Shown piece by piece: positions 35,860-45,737 of a stretch of 60,380 bases of DNA (positions are counted from its first letter, which is position 1; every line of letters begins with the position of its first letter). The position numbers and the translations under genes were made by a program. The stretch is taken from NCBI GenBank assembly GCA_005883765.1, contig VBAQ01000154.1, forward strand, positions 1 through 60,380, in the 5' to 3' direction. Source of the stretch: Bacteroidota bacterium (GTDB lineage Bacteria; Bacteroidota; Bacteroidia; Chitinophagales; Chitinophagaceae). The notes under the pieces are model-generated. The model saw only the letters and a list, made by a program, of their open reading frames with translations. It had not been told where the DNA came from and searched no databases.

Positions 35860-37176
35860 TTATTTACGATGTCCCTTAGCCTGAGCGGCCGGCAAGTCGA
35901 TCACACAACGAAATCCGATATATGATTTAGCAGTGTCCTGGTATTCATAAGCCCGGGTACCCGTTTGGAGATAGTAGCCAACGTCTTTCCAGCTTCCACC
36001 GCGGATCACTTTACGCTTCATGCGTGGAGGATCATCATCTTTGGCATTCCAACGTACATCTGGGTTCATGTCGTGTTGAAAATTATAAGAACCTTCATAG
36101 TAAATGGAAGATGTCCACTCAGCAACGTTTCCGGCCATGCAATACAAACCAAAATCGTTTGGCCAGTAAGCGTCGGCACGCACTGTGTAAAATCCGCCGT
36201 CTTCAGGATAGTTACCGCGACCAGGTTTAAAGTTGGCCAGCAAGCATCCTTTTTTATTTCTCAAATAATAGTTACCCCAGGGGAGGAACATTGACTCCGC
36301 ACGACCGCCACGAGCTGCATATTCCCACTGTGCTTCTGTGGGGAGGCGGAAATCGGACTCCTGGGCCCTGTTTTTTGATTCAAGATATGAGTTCAAATAA
36401 TGCGTTCTCCAGTTGCAATAGGCGTCAGCCTGCTTCCATGTTACTCCTACAACGGGATAGTTGCCATAAGCAGGATGAGAGAAGTAACGCTGGGTCATTG
36501 GCTCATTGTAAGAATATGAAAAGTCCCTGATCCAAACAAGCGTATCAGGATAAGCCTTAACCGGGAATCTTTCTATAAAAGTAGAGCGGGGTTTATTTGC
36601 ATTTTCTCTCTTGGCAGCTTCTTTCAGATTAAACCGCTCAACCTGGTAAACTATTTTTGAAGGATCTATTTCCTTTTTTCCAAATATCCTGTCATCGGGA
36701 GCGAGCAAAATATCAGATTGACCTAACAATTCAATCGTCTTCGGGTCGTTCCATTTCAGGGTCCTCATTTTTGCCTGGTCAACAAACTCATTCCCCTCCT
36801 TATCCGATTTCACATAGCCAATTTTTTTTGCGACAACTGAATCTCTTACCCAATACACAAACTGGCGATATTCATTGTTCGTAATCTCGGTAGCATCCAT
36901 CCAGAAACCGCTGATAGAAACCGAGCGGTTGCGCGCACTGAAAGCGTAAGCAATATCCTCATCACTTGGTCCCATGTGAAATGTTCCCTGTGGGATGTAA
37001 ACCATGCCTGGTGGCTTAGGCAAAATATACCTGCTGCCAGGGGCGACTCCATGCACCTGCCCATCATTCGGGAGTGTGCTTCCGCCTTTGTTCTTTTTTC
37101 CGAGGATTCCGCAGCTACTTAGCAGAATTACAGCTAGAAGAGCGGTGATTGTGTAGTAATGGCTTTTCGCTTTCAT
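35860..37176 (-). CDS. gldK: Type IX secretion lipoprotein GldK (PorK)
   Basis: Outer-membrane lipoprotein of the T9SS ring. 438 residues from the ATG at 37176; the frame extends upstream to 37224, but that would run through the promoter. Signal ends LLSSC, Cys22. The rest is a formylglycine-generating-enzyme (sulfatase-modifying factor) fold: GMVYIPQGTFHMGPSDEDI, SGFWMDATEITNNEYRQFV, GVTWKQADAYCNWRT, RLPTEAQWEYAARGG and VIRGGSWKD. Known GldK proteins are structural and not enzymes. First gene of gldKLMN. Confidence 0.95.
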   Translation of the reverse strand: MKAKSHYYTITALLAVILLSSCGILGKKNKGGSTLPNDGQVHGVAPGSRYILPKPPGMVYIPQGTFHMGPSDEDIAYAFSARNRSVSISGFWMDATEITNNEYRQFVYWVRDSVVAKKIGYVKSDKEGNEFVDQAKMRTLKWNDPKTIELLGQSDILLAPDDRIFGKKEIDPSKIVYQVERFNLKEAAKRENANKPRSTFIERFPVKAYPDTLVWIRDFSYSYNEPMTQRYFSHPAYGNYPVVGVTWKQADAYCNWRTHYLNSYLESKNRAQESDFRLPTEAQWEYAARGGRAESMFLPWGNYYLRNKKGCLLANFKPGRGNYPEDGGFYTVRADAYWPNDFGLYCMAGNVAEWTSSIYYEGSYNFQHDMNPDVRWNAKDDDPPRMKRKVIRGGSWKDVGYYLQTGTRAYEYQDTAKSYIGFRCVIDLPAAQAKGHRK

Positions 37177-37223
37177 ACTCTTGGGTATTGGACAAATATA
37201 AAATTTTGATTCGAACGGGATCA

Positions 37224-37254
37224 CAAGGTTATAATTTATTTTTTTATAATCAAA
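37224..37254 (-). promoter_or_regulatory. Bacteroidota-type promoter for gldKLMN
   Basis: On the minus strand TTTG (37251-37254) is followed by exactly 19 bases and TAACCTTG (37224-37231), one mismatch from the TTTG-N19-TAnnTTTG consensus. It lies 48 bases before the gldK ATG at 37176, giving a plausible short leader, and supports that start over the longer frame. Confidence 0.6.
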
Positions 37255-37311
37255 GCTGTTTTACGAGGTAAAAATTCTAACGTTTTATTATGAATGTTAT
37301 TGCACTATTTA

Positions 37312-39369
37312 TCAATTTTTCTTCCCGCTTTTTATGAACTCCATCAACTCGCTGGTGTGGGGCACGGGTTTTAAACATGAATATGCCTTGCACAGGTAAA
37401 TTAGAGGAGGATTAGTTGACGGTTTTTCGGCTAATAATGGTAGTTCTACGATGCCTTTGGGGGCAGCCATGAACACTTTGTGTGGAATATATTCAGCTAG
37501 CACCTCGTCTGCCAATGAAGAAAAATCTTCTCCCACAACTGCAATCTCATCGGTACCATATGTCATTTCCATCAGCAAATTGAGCCAAATACCAAACGAA
37601 GTTGGATAGCGAACTATAACATCGCTTAATGAAGCTAACATTTTTTCAGGTATTTGCCTCCATTCCGGAAAATTAAAAAGTATTGTGAGCTGGTAGATAT
37701 TATAAGCCATCGTAGCATTACCCGAAGGGGTTGCTCCATCATACACTTCTTTCTTTCTCACCACAACATCCTTTTGCCTTATGTCTGAAAAAAAGAAAAA
37801 AGCAGTCTCATTTTCACTAAAATTTTCGATTACGTATTCCGTGATTTCTTTGGCCTTGAATAACCAATGAGTGTCGGCGGTGATCTCCTGCAAGTGCAAC
37901 AGTGCCTGGATAAGAAATGCATAGTCATCAAGAAAGGCAAAATTCTTTGCATTGTTATCCTTCCACGTGTGATGAAAATAATTCTGAGGTTTATTTTCAA
38001 AATGCTCCAGCAGGAATTGCATGTTTTTGATTGCCAACTGGCGGTATTCATTTTTCCCCGTTGCCGCAAAAGCCTTGCTGCAAGCCGTATTCATGAGCGC
38101 ATTCCAGCTTAAGATGATCTTGTCATCAAGCAACGGTCTTACTCGTTTGTTTCTGTCTGCAAGCAGGATCGATTTTCCTTTTTGAATGATATTTCTTAAC
38201 TCGCCAGGTAAAATATTTTTTTCATTCGCAAATAATTCGATTGGCTTCTTGATGCGCGGGATGTTTTTCCCTTCCCAGTTTCCTTTTGGCGTAATATCAA
38301 AAAAGCCGCAGAAAATTTCTGAGCCCTCTCCCAATAAACTCTTCACTTCATCATATTGCCATGTATAGAATTTTCCTTCCTCTCCTTCACTATCGGCATC
38401 AAGAGCTGAATAGAAACCTCCGTCTGGATGCATGAGTTCCCGTTGCACAAAAGAGATCGTTTCTTGAATCACTGCCCTGTATTTTTCGTCTTTTCTTAGT
38501 TGGAAACCTTCCGATAAAACGGACACAAGCAAGGCATTGTCATAAAGCATTTTCTCAAAATGAGGAACCAGCCATTCCCGGTCGGTCGAGTATCGTGCAA
38601 AACCTCCGCCTACCTGGTCGTAGATGCCACCGTCAATCATCTTATCCAGACTTAGAAGCGCCTGTTGCAAGGCCTCTTCATTTTTTGTTTTGTAATGATA
38701 ACGCAGCAGGAATTGAATTGAAAAAGTTTGAGGAAATTTTGGCGCTCTTCCGAAGCCACCGCATTCTTTATCTGCAGATTTCATCAGGTTTTGAAATGCC
38801 TCATGAATCTTCTCATTCAGAAAAATATTGGCCGTGCTTTCTGTCTGCTGCCCAAAGGAGTTTGATTGCAATAGATGGGCTATGAGATTTTCAGCCCGCG
38901 ACTCTATTTCATCTCTTTTTTGATGAAAAGCAGTCGAAACAGCAAGTAGAACCTCTTTCCATGATGAGCGGCTAAATGCTCTTTGTGGCGGAAAATATGT
39001 TCCACCAAAAAAAGGTTTCGCTTCAGGAGTAAGAAAAACATTTAGCGGCCAGCCGCCACTACCGGTCATTGTCTGCACGGCATCCATATAGATGTGGTCA
39101 AGGTCGGGCCTCTCCTCCCGATCGATCTTTATATTCACAAAGTGATTATTCATTAGACTAGCCGTCTCCTCGTTCTCAAAACTTTCCTTTTCCATCACAT
39201 GACACCAGTGACAAGCCGAATAACCAATACTGACCAAAACAGGTTTGTTTTCTTTTTTTGCCTTCTCTAAAGCCTCTTCCCCCCAGGGATACCAGTCGAC
39301 AGGATTATGTGCGTGCTGAAGTAGATATGGACTGGTTTCATTTATTAGGCGATTTGTGTGAGCGGGCAT
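37312..39369 (-). CDS. Thioredoxin-domain protein, DUF255/YyaL (SSP411) family
   Basis: 685 residues. N-terminal thioredoxin-like DUF255 domain: [43 protein letters not shown] with the active CHWC at 53-56. The remainder is a six-hairpin (alpha/alpha)6 domain resembling N-acyl-glucosamine epimerases, with [25 protein letters not shown] and [21 protein letters not shown]. Cytosolic; human SSP411 and B. subtilis YyaL are relatives, with no settled function. The gene is downstream of hemD with a structured element and terminator between them. Confidence 0.93.
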   Translation of the reverse strand: MPAHTNRLINETSPYLLQHAHNPVDWYPWGEEALEKAKKENKPVLVSIGYSACHWCHVMEKESFENEETASLMNNHFVNIKIDREERPDLDHIYMDAVQTMTGSGGWPLNVFLTPEAKPFFGGTYFPPQRAFSRSSWKEVLLAVSTAFHQKRDEIESRAENLIAHLLQSNSFGQQTESTANIFLNEKIHEAFQNLMKSADKECGGFGRAPKFPQTFSIQFLLRYHYKTKNEEALQQALLSLDKMIDGGIYDQVGGGFARYSTDREWLVPHFEKMLYDNALLVSVLSEGFQLRKDEKYRAVIQETISFVQRELMHPDGGFYSALDADSEGEEGKFYTWQYDEVKSLLGEGSEIFCGFFDITPKGNWEGKNIPRIKKPIELFANEKNILPGELRNIIQKGKSILLADRNKRVRPLLDDKIILSWNALMNTACSKAFAATGKNEYRQLAIKNMQFLLEHFENKPQNYFHHTWKDNNAKNFAFLDDYAFLIQALLHLQEITADTHWLFKAKEITEYVIENFSENETAFFFFSDIRQKDVVVRKKEVYDGATPSGNATMAYNIYQLTILFNFPEWRQIPEKMLASLSDVIVRYPTSFGIWLNLLMEMTYGTDEIAVVGEDFSSLADEVLAEYIPHKVFMAAPKGIVELPLLAEKPSTNPPLIYLCKAYSCLKPVPHTSELMEFIKSGKKN

Positions 39370-39402
39370 ACACTAGATTGATTAGCGAATTTCGGAAAAG
39401 AA

Positions 39403-39497
39403 CTGGCAAGTCCGGTACGAGTGGCAGCCGTGACTGAATCCGGAGAGGTGTAGTGATCTCGCCAGGAATCGGCTTGCGTAACCTGGACAAACCAGGT
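39403..39497. other. Structured intergenic element between hemD and the DUF255 gene
   Basis: CTGGC (39403-39407) pairs with GCCAG (39461-39465) and encloses TCCGG (39411-39415) with CCGGA (39440-39444) and GAG/CTC (39445-39447, 39458-39460); a separate hairpin ACCTGG/CCAGGT (39481-39486, 39492-39497, loop ACAAA) follows. This makes a branched fold on either strand. On the minus strand it would lie in the leader of the DUF255 gene. No known RNA family was recognised. Confidence 0.4.
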
Positions 39498-39502
39498 CGA
39501 AA

Positions 39503-39527
39503 TAAAAAAGGCATCGCGAAAGATGCC
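39503..39527 (-). terminator. Intrinsic terminator after hemD
   Basis: On the minus strand GGCATC (39522-39527) pairs with GATGCC (39510-39515) around TTTCGC and is followed by six T (39504-39509). It lies 22 bases after the hemD stop. Confidence 0.85.
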
Positions 39528-39548
39528 CCCGATAAATTGCTAATGTCT

Positions 39549-40343
39549 TTATTTCTTTTTGGAGCAAGCAAGAAAGCGTTCCAGCGCCGAAACCATAGAT
39601 GGAGCTTCCGGTTGAGGAGCCTTGATCTCGAGTTTAAGACCTGCATCTTCAATGGCTCGGGAAGTGTTATTTCCAAATGCACCGATAATGGTACCATTCT
39701 GTTTATACTTCGGCAGGTTATCAAACAGGCTTTTAACTCCACTTGGAGTAAAAAAGCAAATGACGTCATACTCATTTTTCAAAAGCAACTCTTTTACATC
39801 ATTGCTTTGCGTCCGATACATAAATGCAAGGGCAAACTCGCAGCTATTCGTCTTAAGCCAGTTAACAATATCATTGTCCTGTTGGTTCTCAGAACACACA
39901 TAAAGAAATTTTTCATTTCCCTTGTGTTTGTTGATGACATCAAAAAGACTTTTGTTTGTGCCATCCGCTCCATAAAAAACTTTGCGCTTACGATAGAGAA
40001 TAAATTTCTGCAAATACAACGCTACAGCCTCTGTAATACAAAAATATTTTGTGTCCTGCGACACGTTTACTTTCATTTCTTCACACATACGAAAGAAATG
40101 ATCAATGGCGTTGCGACTGGTAAAAATGACACCAGTATAATTTTGAATTTCGATTTTTTGTTTGCGGAATTCCCGGGCCGGAATGGGTTCGAGTCGAATG
40201 AATGGATGAAACTCCAATTCAATATTGTACTTTCTTGACAACTCAAAATAAGGCGACTTGTCAGTCTCGGGCCTCGGTTGTGTAATCAAAATCTTTTTCA
40301 CGTTTTTGGCCGGAATGTCGGCCTTAACCCCGTTTTTTACCAT
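39549..40343 (-). CDS. hemD: Uroporphyrinogen-III synthase
   Basis: Cyclises hydroxymethylbilane to uroporphyrinogen III in tetrapyrrole synthesis. 264 residues. Sequence is weakly conserved in this family, but the order is right: KILITQPRPETDKSPYFELSRKYNIELEFHPFI at the N-terminus, GVIFTSRNAIDHFF near residue 75, ICFFTPSGVKSLFDNLP near 195, and TIIGAFGNNTSRAIEDAGLKLEIKAPQPEAPSMVSALERF at the end. A DUF4271 gene is upstream in the same direction, as in many Bacteroidota. Confidence 0.88.
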   Translation of the reverse strand: MVKNGVKADIPAKNVKKILITQPRPETDKSPYFELSRKYNIELEFHPFIRLEPIPAREFRKQKIEIQNYTGVIFTSRNAIDHFFRMCEEMKVNVSQDTKYFCITEAVALYLQKFILYRKRKVFYGADGTNKSLFDVINKHKGNEKFLYVCSENQQDNDIVNWLKTNSCEFALAFMYRTQSNDVKELLLKNEYDVICFFTPSGVKSLFDNLPKYKQNGTIIGAFGNNTSRAIEDAGLKLEIKAPQPEAPSMVSALERFLACSKKK

Positions 40344-40385
40344 GTGGTTCGTCTTGAAAAGTTTGGCGAAGTTAAGAAATCTATT

Positions 40386-41411
40386 TTAAAACCAGAGCGT
40401 TAAAGCTTCGTAGATTAACAAAAGTGGCACAATTTCGAAAGCACAAAGATATAAAAAGAAATGGAAAGGATTAACTCTAATTTGGTTGCGGGCCAAGCCA
40501 TATGACAAAATAAAACGATAACCCAGCAGTCCAAAAATACCAATGTACGACAGCGCGAAGGCAACCTGGTACACATCATGGTCTGTGAATGCTAACATTA
40601 CTATAAAAGGTAAAAGATAAATGCCAATGATTTTATTGATCATGAAAACAATGAAAATGTAGCCATCGGTAGTTGACGATATATTAAAGAGCCAACCGAA
40701 AAATTTCAAACTTAAAAATTTTATTGCATAAATAACCGCCAAAGCAAGAAACGAATAAAGGCAGATCAGCCAGAAATTGTAGTTGTTGTTGAGTTCGAAA
40801 TGCTGCAGGAGAAAGCTAATGTAAATACTGGCAGCAATCAAGAAAAAAAAGTTTAACAACAATGAAGGAAGAGGGGTTTGAATTAGCTGCTCGCTAATTT
40901 GTCTCTGTTTTAAAGTCGTTCTGAATGCAACGCGAAATAGATCGTTAATATATTTTGGAAAGCTAAATTTTATGAAAGCAAATAAAAGTAACACCGCGAC
41001 CAACGTGTAAAATAATAGTTCCTTTCCTTTAAACTCTTTTTTATTAGATATAACAGCAAGCGACTTTGCCTTAAAACCAAAATATTTACTTTGATCATAT
41101 GATTGCCTGATAAAATTTTTCCCGGGATACTCAGCTGCAATAACAGTCCACGAGCTGTCATTTAAGGGACGCGTTACCACAGAATCTCTGTGAAGAGAAT
41201 CGGTTTTTATTTTTGGAAAGCCAGCCGGGCGAGCAATGTGAGTTATCTTGATAGAAGAATCGGACGAAATATGAGTCTGTTTTTTTGGTTGCGAGGAATC
41301 AACCAGGTTTGTTGATGTATCAGTATTCTGAGCAAAAATAAAACCACTAAATATGGTTTGGAAAGCTACAAGGAAAATAGATCGAATCACAAAGACTGGG
41401 TTGTGGTGCAA
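40386..41411 (-). CDS. DUF4271 family membrane protein
   Basis: 341 residues. A signal-like hydrophobic start and a long polar, Ser/Thr-rich region (residues 25-120) are followed by about seven membrane helices (residues 130-340), with KQRQISEQLIQTPLPSLLLNFFFLIAAS and NPFHFFLYLCAFEIVPLLLIYEAL, a typical DUF4271 pattern. The position just before hemD is standard in Bacteroidota. Function is unknown. It is 42 bases from hemD and likely cotranscribed; the upstream gene is the Omp85-family protein, 44 bases away. Confidence 0.85.
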   Translation of the reverse strand: MHHNPVFVIRSIFLVAFQTIFSGFIFAQNTDTSTNLVDSSQPKKQTHISSDSSIKITHIARPAGFPKIKTDSLHRDSVVTRPLNDSSWTVIAAEYPGKNFIRQSYDQSKYFGFKAKSLAVISNKKEFKGKELLFYTLVAVLLLFAFIKFSFPKYINDLFRVAFRTTLKQRQISEQLIQTPLPSLLLNFFFLIAASIYISFLLQHFELNNNYNFWLICLYSFLALAVIYAIKFLSLKFFGWLFNISSTTDGYIFIVFMINKIIGIYLLPFIVMLAFTDHDVYQVAFALSYIGIFGLLGYRFILSYGLARNQIRVNPFHFFLYLCAFEIVPLLLIYEALTLWF

Positions 41412-41455
41412 AATTATTCAAGCTCAGTCCCTGGCAAAATGAAAGGGACTATTTC

Positions 41456-43261
41456 TCAGAAATAATTCATGAATCCGAAATGTATCTTGGATTGACGAAG
41501 ATTGAACGGAATATCTTCTCGTCGGCCCACAGCCCAGGCCAGGTTAAACACGCCAACTTTTGTCTCAAAAGCAAGACCTAAGCCCGTACTTAAGTATGTA
41601 TGATTTACATTATTGTTTTGACTGTTGTTCCTTCCCCAACCTCCATCCAGCAAACCATAGAAATATGAATTTTGTGAAATAAGATAATGGTATTCGACCG
41701 TAACTATTGCATATTGAGATAAGTACTGGCTTTCCTCGTCAAAACCCCTCAATAATTTAAAACCACCTATTTGAAAGAGCTCATTTCTGAAAATGTTGGC
41801 GCTCTGGAAAAAGCCAGCATTCACAGCTGTTTTTATTGTTCCCTGCTTGCCCAGGGGAAAATATTTTGCCGCCACTGTTCGTATTCTGACCTGATAGGTT
41901 TTAAGTTTTACAGTATCATATAATTTCCCAAAATCAAATGAAGGATCATTTGGATCCTGAAGGTCAACAACCTGGTTGTTCCTTTTAATTTTTTTTGTGC
42001 CCACAGCTGTTGAAATAAGAAATTCATTTCCTCTCCGCGGATTACGGTTATAATCAGTTGTGTTAACGTTATAATCTACACCAACATTAAATGAGCTGAG
42101 ATCCGCTTCATCCGGCAGGCGATGATTATCTAATACACTGGCGGTATTGATCCCATTAGCGATGGATGTAAAATGCTGAACATAAAGTTTGCCTGATCGT
42201 GTAGAAGAAAGGATGTAACTGGCACCGAGTTGAAGATTCACATTGAGATAAACGCTATCGCGGCGATACATATCAAACAAAAAGTCGAGGCCGATAGGAG
42301 AATTGAAAAGGTAAGGATGCTGGTAAAAAAGATTTAACCGCTGGGATCTTACCTGCAATTTTTGATAACTGAAGCCTATTGTTTCGCCGGCGCCTAACGC
42401 ATTTTTCAAATTGAGATTTCCTTCCCCGGTGATTAAAAGTTTTTTACTGCTAAGCTGATCGTTGTTCGGTAAGAACCCAAATAAAAGATTTACCTGGCTG
42501 CTTCTTTTTGGTTTCAAATACAGATTAACCACCGCACCAGTCGGGATCATCGAGATATCCGACGGTTTTTCCTCCTCAACATAACCAAGCTCCCTGATTT
42601 TCTTAGAGACGAGTTGAAGTTTTTGTTTGTCATAAATACTGCCACTCGCAATATCTAAGTAGTGCTGAAGAAAATTGTTGGATACTTTAGCGTTGCCGTA
42701 AATTCGGATGCTGTCAATTTTGTAGACCGGCCCCTCCTCCACCTTTAAAAGTGCGAACACTTTGTTATTCTCCAAAATTTCAAGACTATCAAGGTAAATT
42801 TTTGAAAAGGGGTGACCAGTGTGCTCCAAATAATCTAAAATTTTTTCTTGCCAGGCTTGCACCTTTGCGAAGTCTATGGGTTTGTCAGGAAAGTTCTTTT
42901 CTCTCCATCCAATCGCGTCTAATAAAGCAGGGCTTACCCGTTCCGTATTCAATTCTGCCCAATGATAAGAGTCGCCAAAAAAAATAACTACCCTGGCCGA
43001 TAACGAATCATAGTTTAAACTGTCCAGTGATGCAGTTACATATCCTTTCGATTGAAGCATTGAAGGAAGCTTGTTTATATAATCGACACAGGCAGCCCTG
43101 GAGCCGAAACTATTTTGCAGGCCAACTGTATTTAAAAAAGCCGAATCCTTGTCGACGGATTTAACGCTTAAATCATATTTATCCTGGGCCACTGCAGTTA
43201 AGTTCAGAAAAACAGAAATGAAAAAAATGAATGACGATATTGGCAGTCTTAATTTTGTCAT
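41456..43261 (-). CDS. Omp85-family outer membrane protein (BamA/TamA-like)
   Basis: 601 residues from the ATG at 43261, which opens a signal peptide MTKLRLPISSFIFFISVFLN to AVAQ; a longer frame to 43291 lacks support. One to two POTRA-like repeats (about residues 150-255, VEEGPVYKIDSIRIYGNAKVSNNFLQHYL) precede a C-terminal barrel with the family fingerprints GNEFLISTAVG, FQIGGFKLLRGFDEESQYLSQYAIVTVEYHYL and a terminal HFGFMNYF. It belongs to the short Omp85 type and probably acts as an accessory OMP assembly or translocation factor. Confidence 0.85.
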   Translation of the reverse strand: MTKLRLPISSFIFFISVFLNLTAVAQDKYDLSVKSVDKDSAFLNTVGLQNSFGSRAACVDYINKLPSMLQSKGYVTASLDSLNYDSLSARVVIFFGDSYHWAELNTERVSPALLDAIGWREKNFPDKPIDFAKVQAWQEKILDYLEHTGHPFSKIYLDSLEILENNKVFALLKVEEGPVYKIDSIRIYGNAKVSNNFLQHYLDIASGSIYDKQKLQLVSKKIRELGYVEEEKPSDISMIPTGAVVNLYLKPKRSSQVNLLFGFLPNNDQLSSKKLLITGEGNLNLKNALGAGETIGFSYQKLQVRSQRLNLFYQHPYLFNSPIGLDFLFDMYRRDSVYLNVNLQLGASYILSSTRSGKLYVQHFTSIANGINTASVLDNHRLPDEADLSSFNVGVDYNVNTTDYNRNPRRGNEFLISTAVGTKKIKRNNQVVDLQDPNDPSFDFGKLYDTVKLKTYQVRIRTVAAKYFPLGKQGTIKTAVNAGFFQSANIFRNELFQIGGFKLLRGFDEESQYLSQYAIVTVEYHYLISQNSYFYGLLDGGWGRNNSQNNNVNHTYLSTGLGLAFETKVGVFNLAWAVGRREDIPFNLRQSKIHFGFMNYF

Positions 43262-43316
43262 CGGATACTTGTGGCGCGGTAAAATTATCAATAACTGATA
43301 TTTAATTCCTAAACTT

Positions 43317-44435
43317 TTGGCTGGTATTTATATTCATATCCCTTTTTGTAAGCAAGCATGCTTCTATTGCAATTTTCATTTTAGCACTTCTTTAAAGCGT
43401 AAAAACGAATTGGTAGCAGCTTTATTGAGTGAAATAGAGCTGAGAAAAGATTATTTAGGTGGTGACTCAATTGAAACGATTTACTTTGGCGGGGGCACGC
43501 CAAGCTTGTTATCAATTTCCGATATCGAGGCGCAAATCGGTAAAATATTTTCCTCTTTTAAAGTTGATCCGGACGTCGAGATCACGATCGAAGCCAATCC
43601 CGATGACATTGATGGGGAAAAACTAAAGGAATGGAAAAAGGCAGGTATTAATCGTTTAAGCATGGGCATACAATCCTTTTTTGAAGAAGATCTTAAATGG
43701 ATGAATCGGGCTCACAACGCCCGACAGGCCATTCAAAGTCTAGAATTAACCCTGAAATACTTTGATAATCTTTGTGTAGATCTCATATATGGTATTCCAG
43801 CTCTGACAAATGAAAATTGGAAAATCAATGTTGATAAAGTGATCAGTCTGCACGTCCCTCACCTATCCTGTTATGCCTTAACGATAGAACCCAAAACAGC
43901 CTTGCATAAAATGATAAAGAACCATCAAGTTGATGATGTCAATCCGGACAAACAATCAGAACAATTCTTATTATTAATGGAATGGATGGAGCATGGCGGA
44001 TACGAACATTATGAAATTTCAAACTTTGCTAAACCTGGTTATCGGAGCAGGCACAATTCCTCATACTGGAACGGGAAGAGATATATCGGTGTTGGCCCCT
44101 CGTCTCATTCTTTTGATGGGACTAGCCGCCAATGGAACGTGTCAAACAACAATATTTATATCGATTCAATTAAAAAGAGTACCATTCCCTGTGAAAAAGA
44201 AATTTTGACTCCAATTCAGCAATTGAATGAATATGTGATGACGTCATTGAGGACGATGGAAGGTTTGGATCTGACTTATATCAGCGAAGAGGCTTTGAGC
44301 CGCGAGCTGCGAGCTTCCAGCCAAAAATTTATTGACAGAAGATTGATGGTTAATGAGCGGAATCATCTAAAGCTAACGAAACAGGGAAAGTTATTGGCCG
44401 ATGGAATTGCGGCGGAGTTATTTTTTGATAGGTAG
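43317..44435 (+). CDS. hemW: HemW-like radical SAM protein
   Basis: 372 residues from TTG 43317, which puts MAGIYIHIPFCKQACFYC at the N-terminus; the 4Fe-4S radical-SAM motif C11-x3-C15-x2-C18 is intact. GGGTPSLLS (SAM binding) and GINRLSMGIQSF follow, with YEHYEISNFAKPGYRSRHN near residue 230. These mark the HemN/HemW group; HemW-type proteins are haem chaperones, not coproporphyrinogen oxidases, and this one lacks HemN's extra N-terminal residues. It is divergent from the Omp85-type gene. TTG as the start codon is required, because no ATG lies upstream of the motif. Confidence 0.92.
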   Translation: MAGIYIHIPFCKQACFYCNFHFSTSLKRKNELVAALLSEIELRKDYLGGDSIETIYFGGGTPSLLSISDIEAQIGKIFSSFKVDPDVEITIEANPDDIDGEKLKEWKKAGINRLSMGIQSFFEEDLKWMNRAHNARQAIQSLELTLKYFDNLCVDLIYGIPALTNENWKINVDKVISLHVPHLSCYALTIEPKTALHKMIKNHQVDDVNPDKQSEQFLLLMEWMEHGGYEHYEISNFAKPGYRSRHNSSYWNGKRYIGVGPSSHSFDGTSRQWNVSNNNIYIDSIKKSTIPCEKEILTPIQQLNEYVMTSLRTMEGLDLTYISEEALSRELRASSQKFIDRRLMVNERNHLKLTKQGKLLADGIAAELFFDR

Positions 44436-44524
44436 TCAAGAAAATTGCCTGGGGATGACCGACTTTTCAAAACTCAGTCCTGGCGGAACAACACTTTCAT
44501 CGTAGTATGCCGATGCCTGGAAAT

Positions 44525-44674
44525 TTATTTCTCCTTATGAATGAGTTGTTCGTTCCGTTCTGAAGACCGGTGGCTTCTGTGTTTGTAATATTTAAACGCC
44601 TGTGATATTACCAAACAAAGTACCATGATCAAGATCGCCGTAGGTCCAAAGCCGTTATATGAGATTGGCATCAT
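44525..44674 (-). CDS. Small single-helix membrane protein downstream of gpsA
   Basis: 49 residues from ATG 44674 (or 48 from ATG 44671). MPISYNGFGPTAILIMVLCL, one membrane helix at about residues 11-26, and a basic C-terminal tail rich in Lys, His and Arg (KYYKHRSHRSSERNE). The start is 20 bases after the gpsA stop on the same strand, so the two probably form an operon. Too short for most automatic gene finders; codon content looks normal. Function unknown. Confidence 0.6.
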   Translation of the reverse strand: MMPISYNGFGPTAILIMVLCLVISQAFKYYKHRSHRSSERNEQLIHKEK

Positions 44675-44693
44675 TGTTTTTGTTTCTTAATTT

Positions 44694-45737
44694 TCAGACG
44701 AGTACTTCTTCTATTTGTTTAAAGCCATCTTCAGGTTTAACATTTTCCCAAAGGATTTCATAAACAGTCTCGGCGATGGGCATCTCAGCCTGGATTTCTT
44801 TATTTAGATCGTAAATACATTTTACCGCATTATATCCTTCCGCTACCATGTTTAATTCAAGTTGTGCGGACATTACAGAATAACCTTTGCCGATCATGTT
44901 GCCGAAGGTCCGGTTGCGACTGTATAAAGAATAACAGGTCACCAACAGATCGCCAAGATAAACGGACGCCGCATAGTTCGGTGCTTTACGATGGGTGACC
45001 GGGTCTTCTCCGTCATGCTCGCCTACTACGATGTGCTCAATGCCTACCTTACGTAAAAACCCCGCCATTTCATCAGCGCTGTTGGCGATATAAACGCTCA
45101 AAAAATTATCTCCATATTCAAGGCCATGTGCTATTCCGGCACCCAGGGCATAGATATTCTTCAGCACGGCAGCATACTGCACACCTAAAATATCATGGTT
45201 CACCACAGTGTTGATGTAGTCCGTCTTAAAATTAGATGCGATTTCGGACGCTTGGGTTACATCGACACCCGAAAAAGTGAGATACGAAAGCTTCTCTGCA
45301 GCAACCTCTTCGGCATGACAAGGTCCGAGAACTACAAAATAATCTTCGAGTGATACGTCAAATTGTTTCAAGAGCCACGCATTAAGCAAAACATTGTGTT
45401 TCGGTATTATCCCTTTAATAGCGGAAACAATTTTTTTATTTTCAAAAACATTTCTATCCAAACTTGCCAGCGTGTCCTCAATAAACGCAGAAGGCACAGC
45501 AATAATGACAATATCAGAATCATCAATTACCTTTTTTATGTCATTTTCTAAAGAAAGAAGTGAAGTATCAAAATAAGCGGAGTTGAGGTAATGAGGATTA
45601 TGCCTGCGCTTTTTTATTTGGCTGATTGTTTCAGCATTTCGGATCCACCAGTTGATGGAGTGACCACTGTCGGTTAAAATTTTTGCTAATGCTGTAGCCC
45701 AACTGCCGCTGCCAATAATGCCAAATGTCTCAACCAT
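44694..45737 (-). CDS. gpsA: NAD(P)H-dependent glycerol-3-phosphate dehydrogenase
   Basis: Reduces dihydroxyacetone phosphate to sn-glycerol 3-phosphate for phospholipid synthesis. 347 residues. N-terminal Rossmann motif FGIIGSGSWATALAKIL (residues 5-21), VIIAVPSAFI, KGIIP, and the catalytic Lys in AVLKNIYALGAGIAHGLEYGDN near residue 195 with NSADEMAGFL. It is a different enzyme from GlpD at the left end and works in the synthetic direction. A small membrane protein gene follows in the same direction. Confidence 0.95.
   Translation of the reverse strand: MVETFGIIGSGSWATALAKILTDSGHSINWWIRNAETISQIKKRRHNPHYLNSAYFDTSLLSLENDIKKVIDDSDIVIIAVPSAFIEDTLASLDRNVFENKKIVSAIKGIIPKHNVLLNAWLLKQFDVSLEDYFVVLGPCHAEEVAAEKLSYLTFSGVDVTQASEIASNFKTDYINTVVNHDILGVQYAAVLKNIYALGAGIAHGLEYGDNFLSVYIANSADEMAGFLRKVGIEHIVVGEHDGEDPVTHRKAPNYAASVYLGDLLVTCYSLYSRNRTFGNMIGKGYSVMSAQLELNMVAEGYNAVKCIYDLNKEIQAEMPIAETVYEILWENVKPEDGFKQIEEVLV

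Noticed and set aside
37177-37224. Longer GldK start at 37224
   Set aside because: The extension lacks a signal peptide layout and would run through the promoter-like site; the ATG at 37176 gives a proper lipoprotein signal.
39338-39775. A 145-residue minus-strand frame across the hemD end and the intergenic gap
   Set aside because: It overlaps hemD in another frame and runs through the hemD terminator and the structured element, with no family resemblance.
40180-40200. GGTTCGAGTC-like T-loop word
   Set aside because: It lies inside hemD and no acceptor, D or anticodon stems surround it, so it is not a tRNA.
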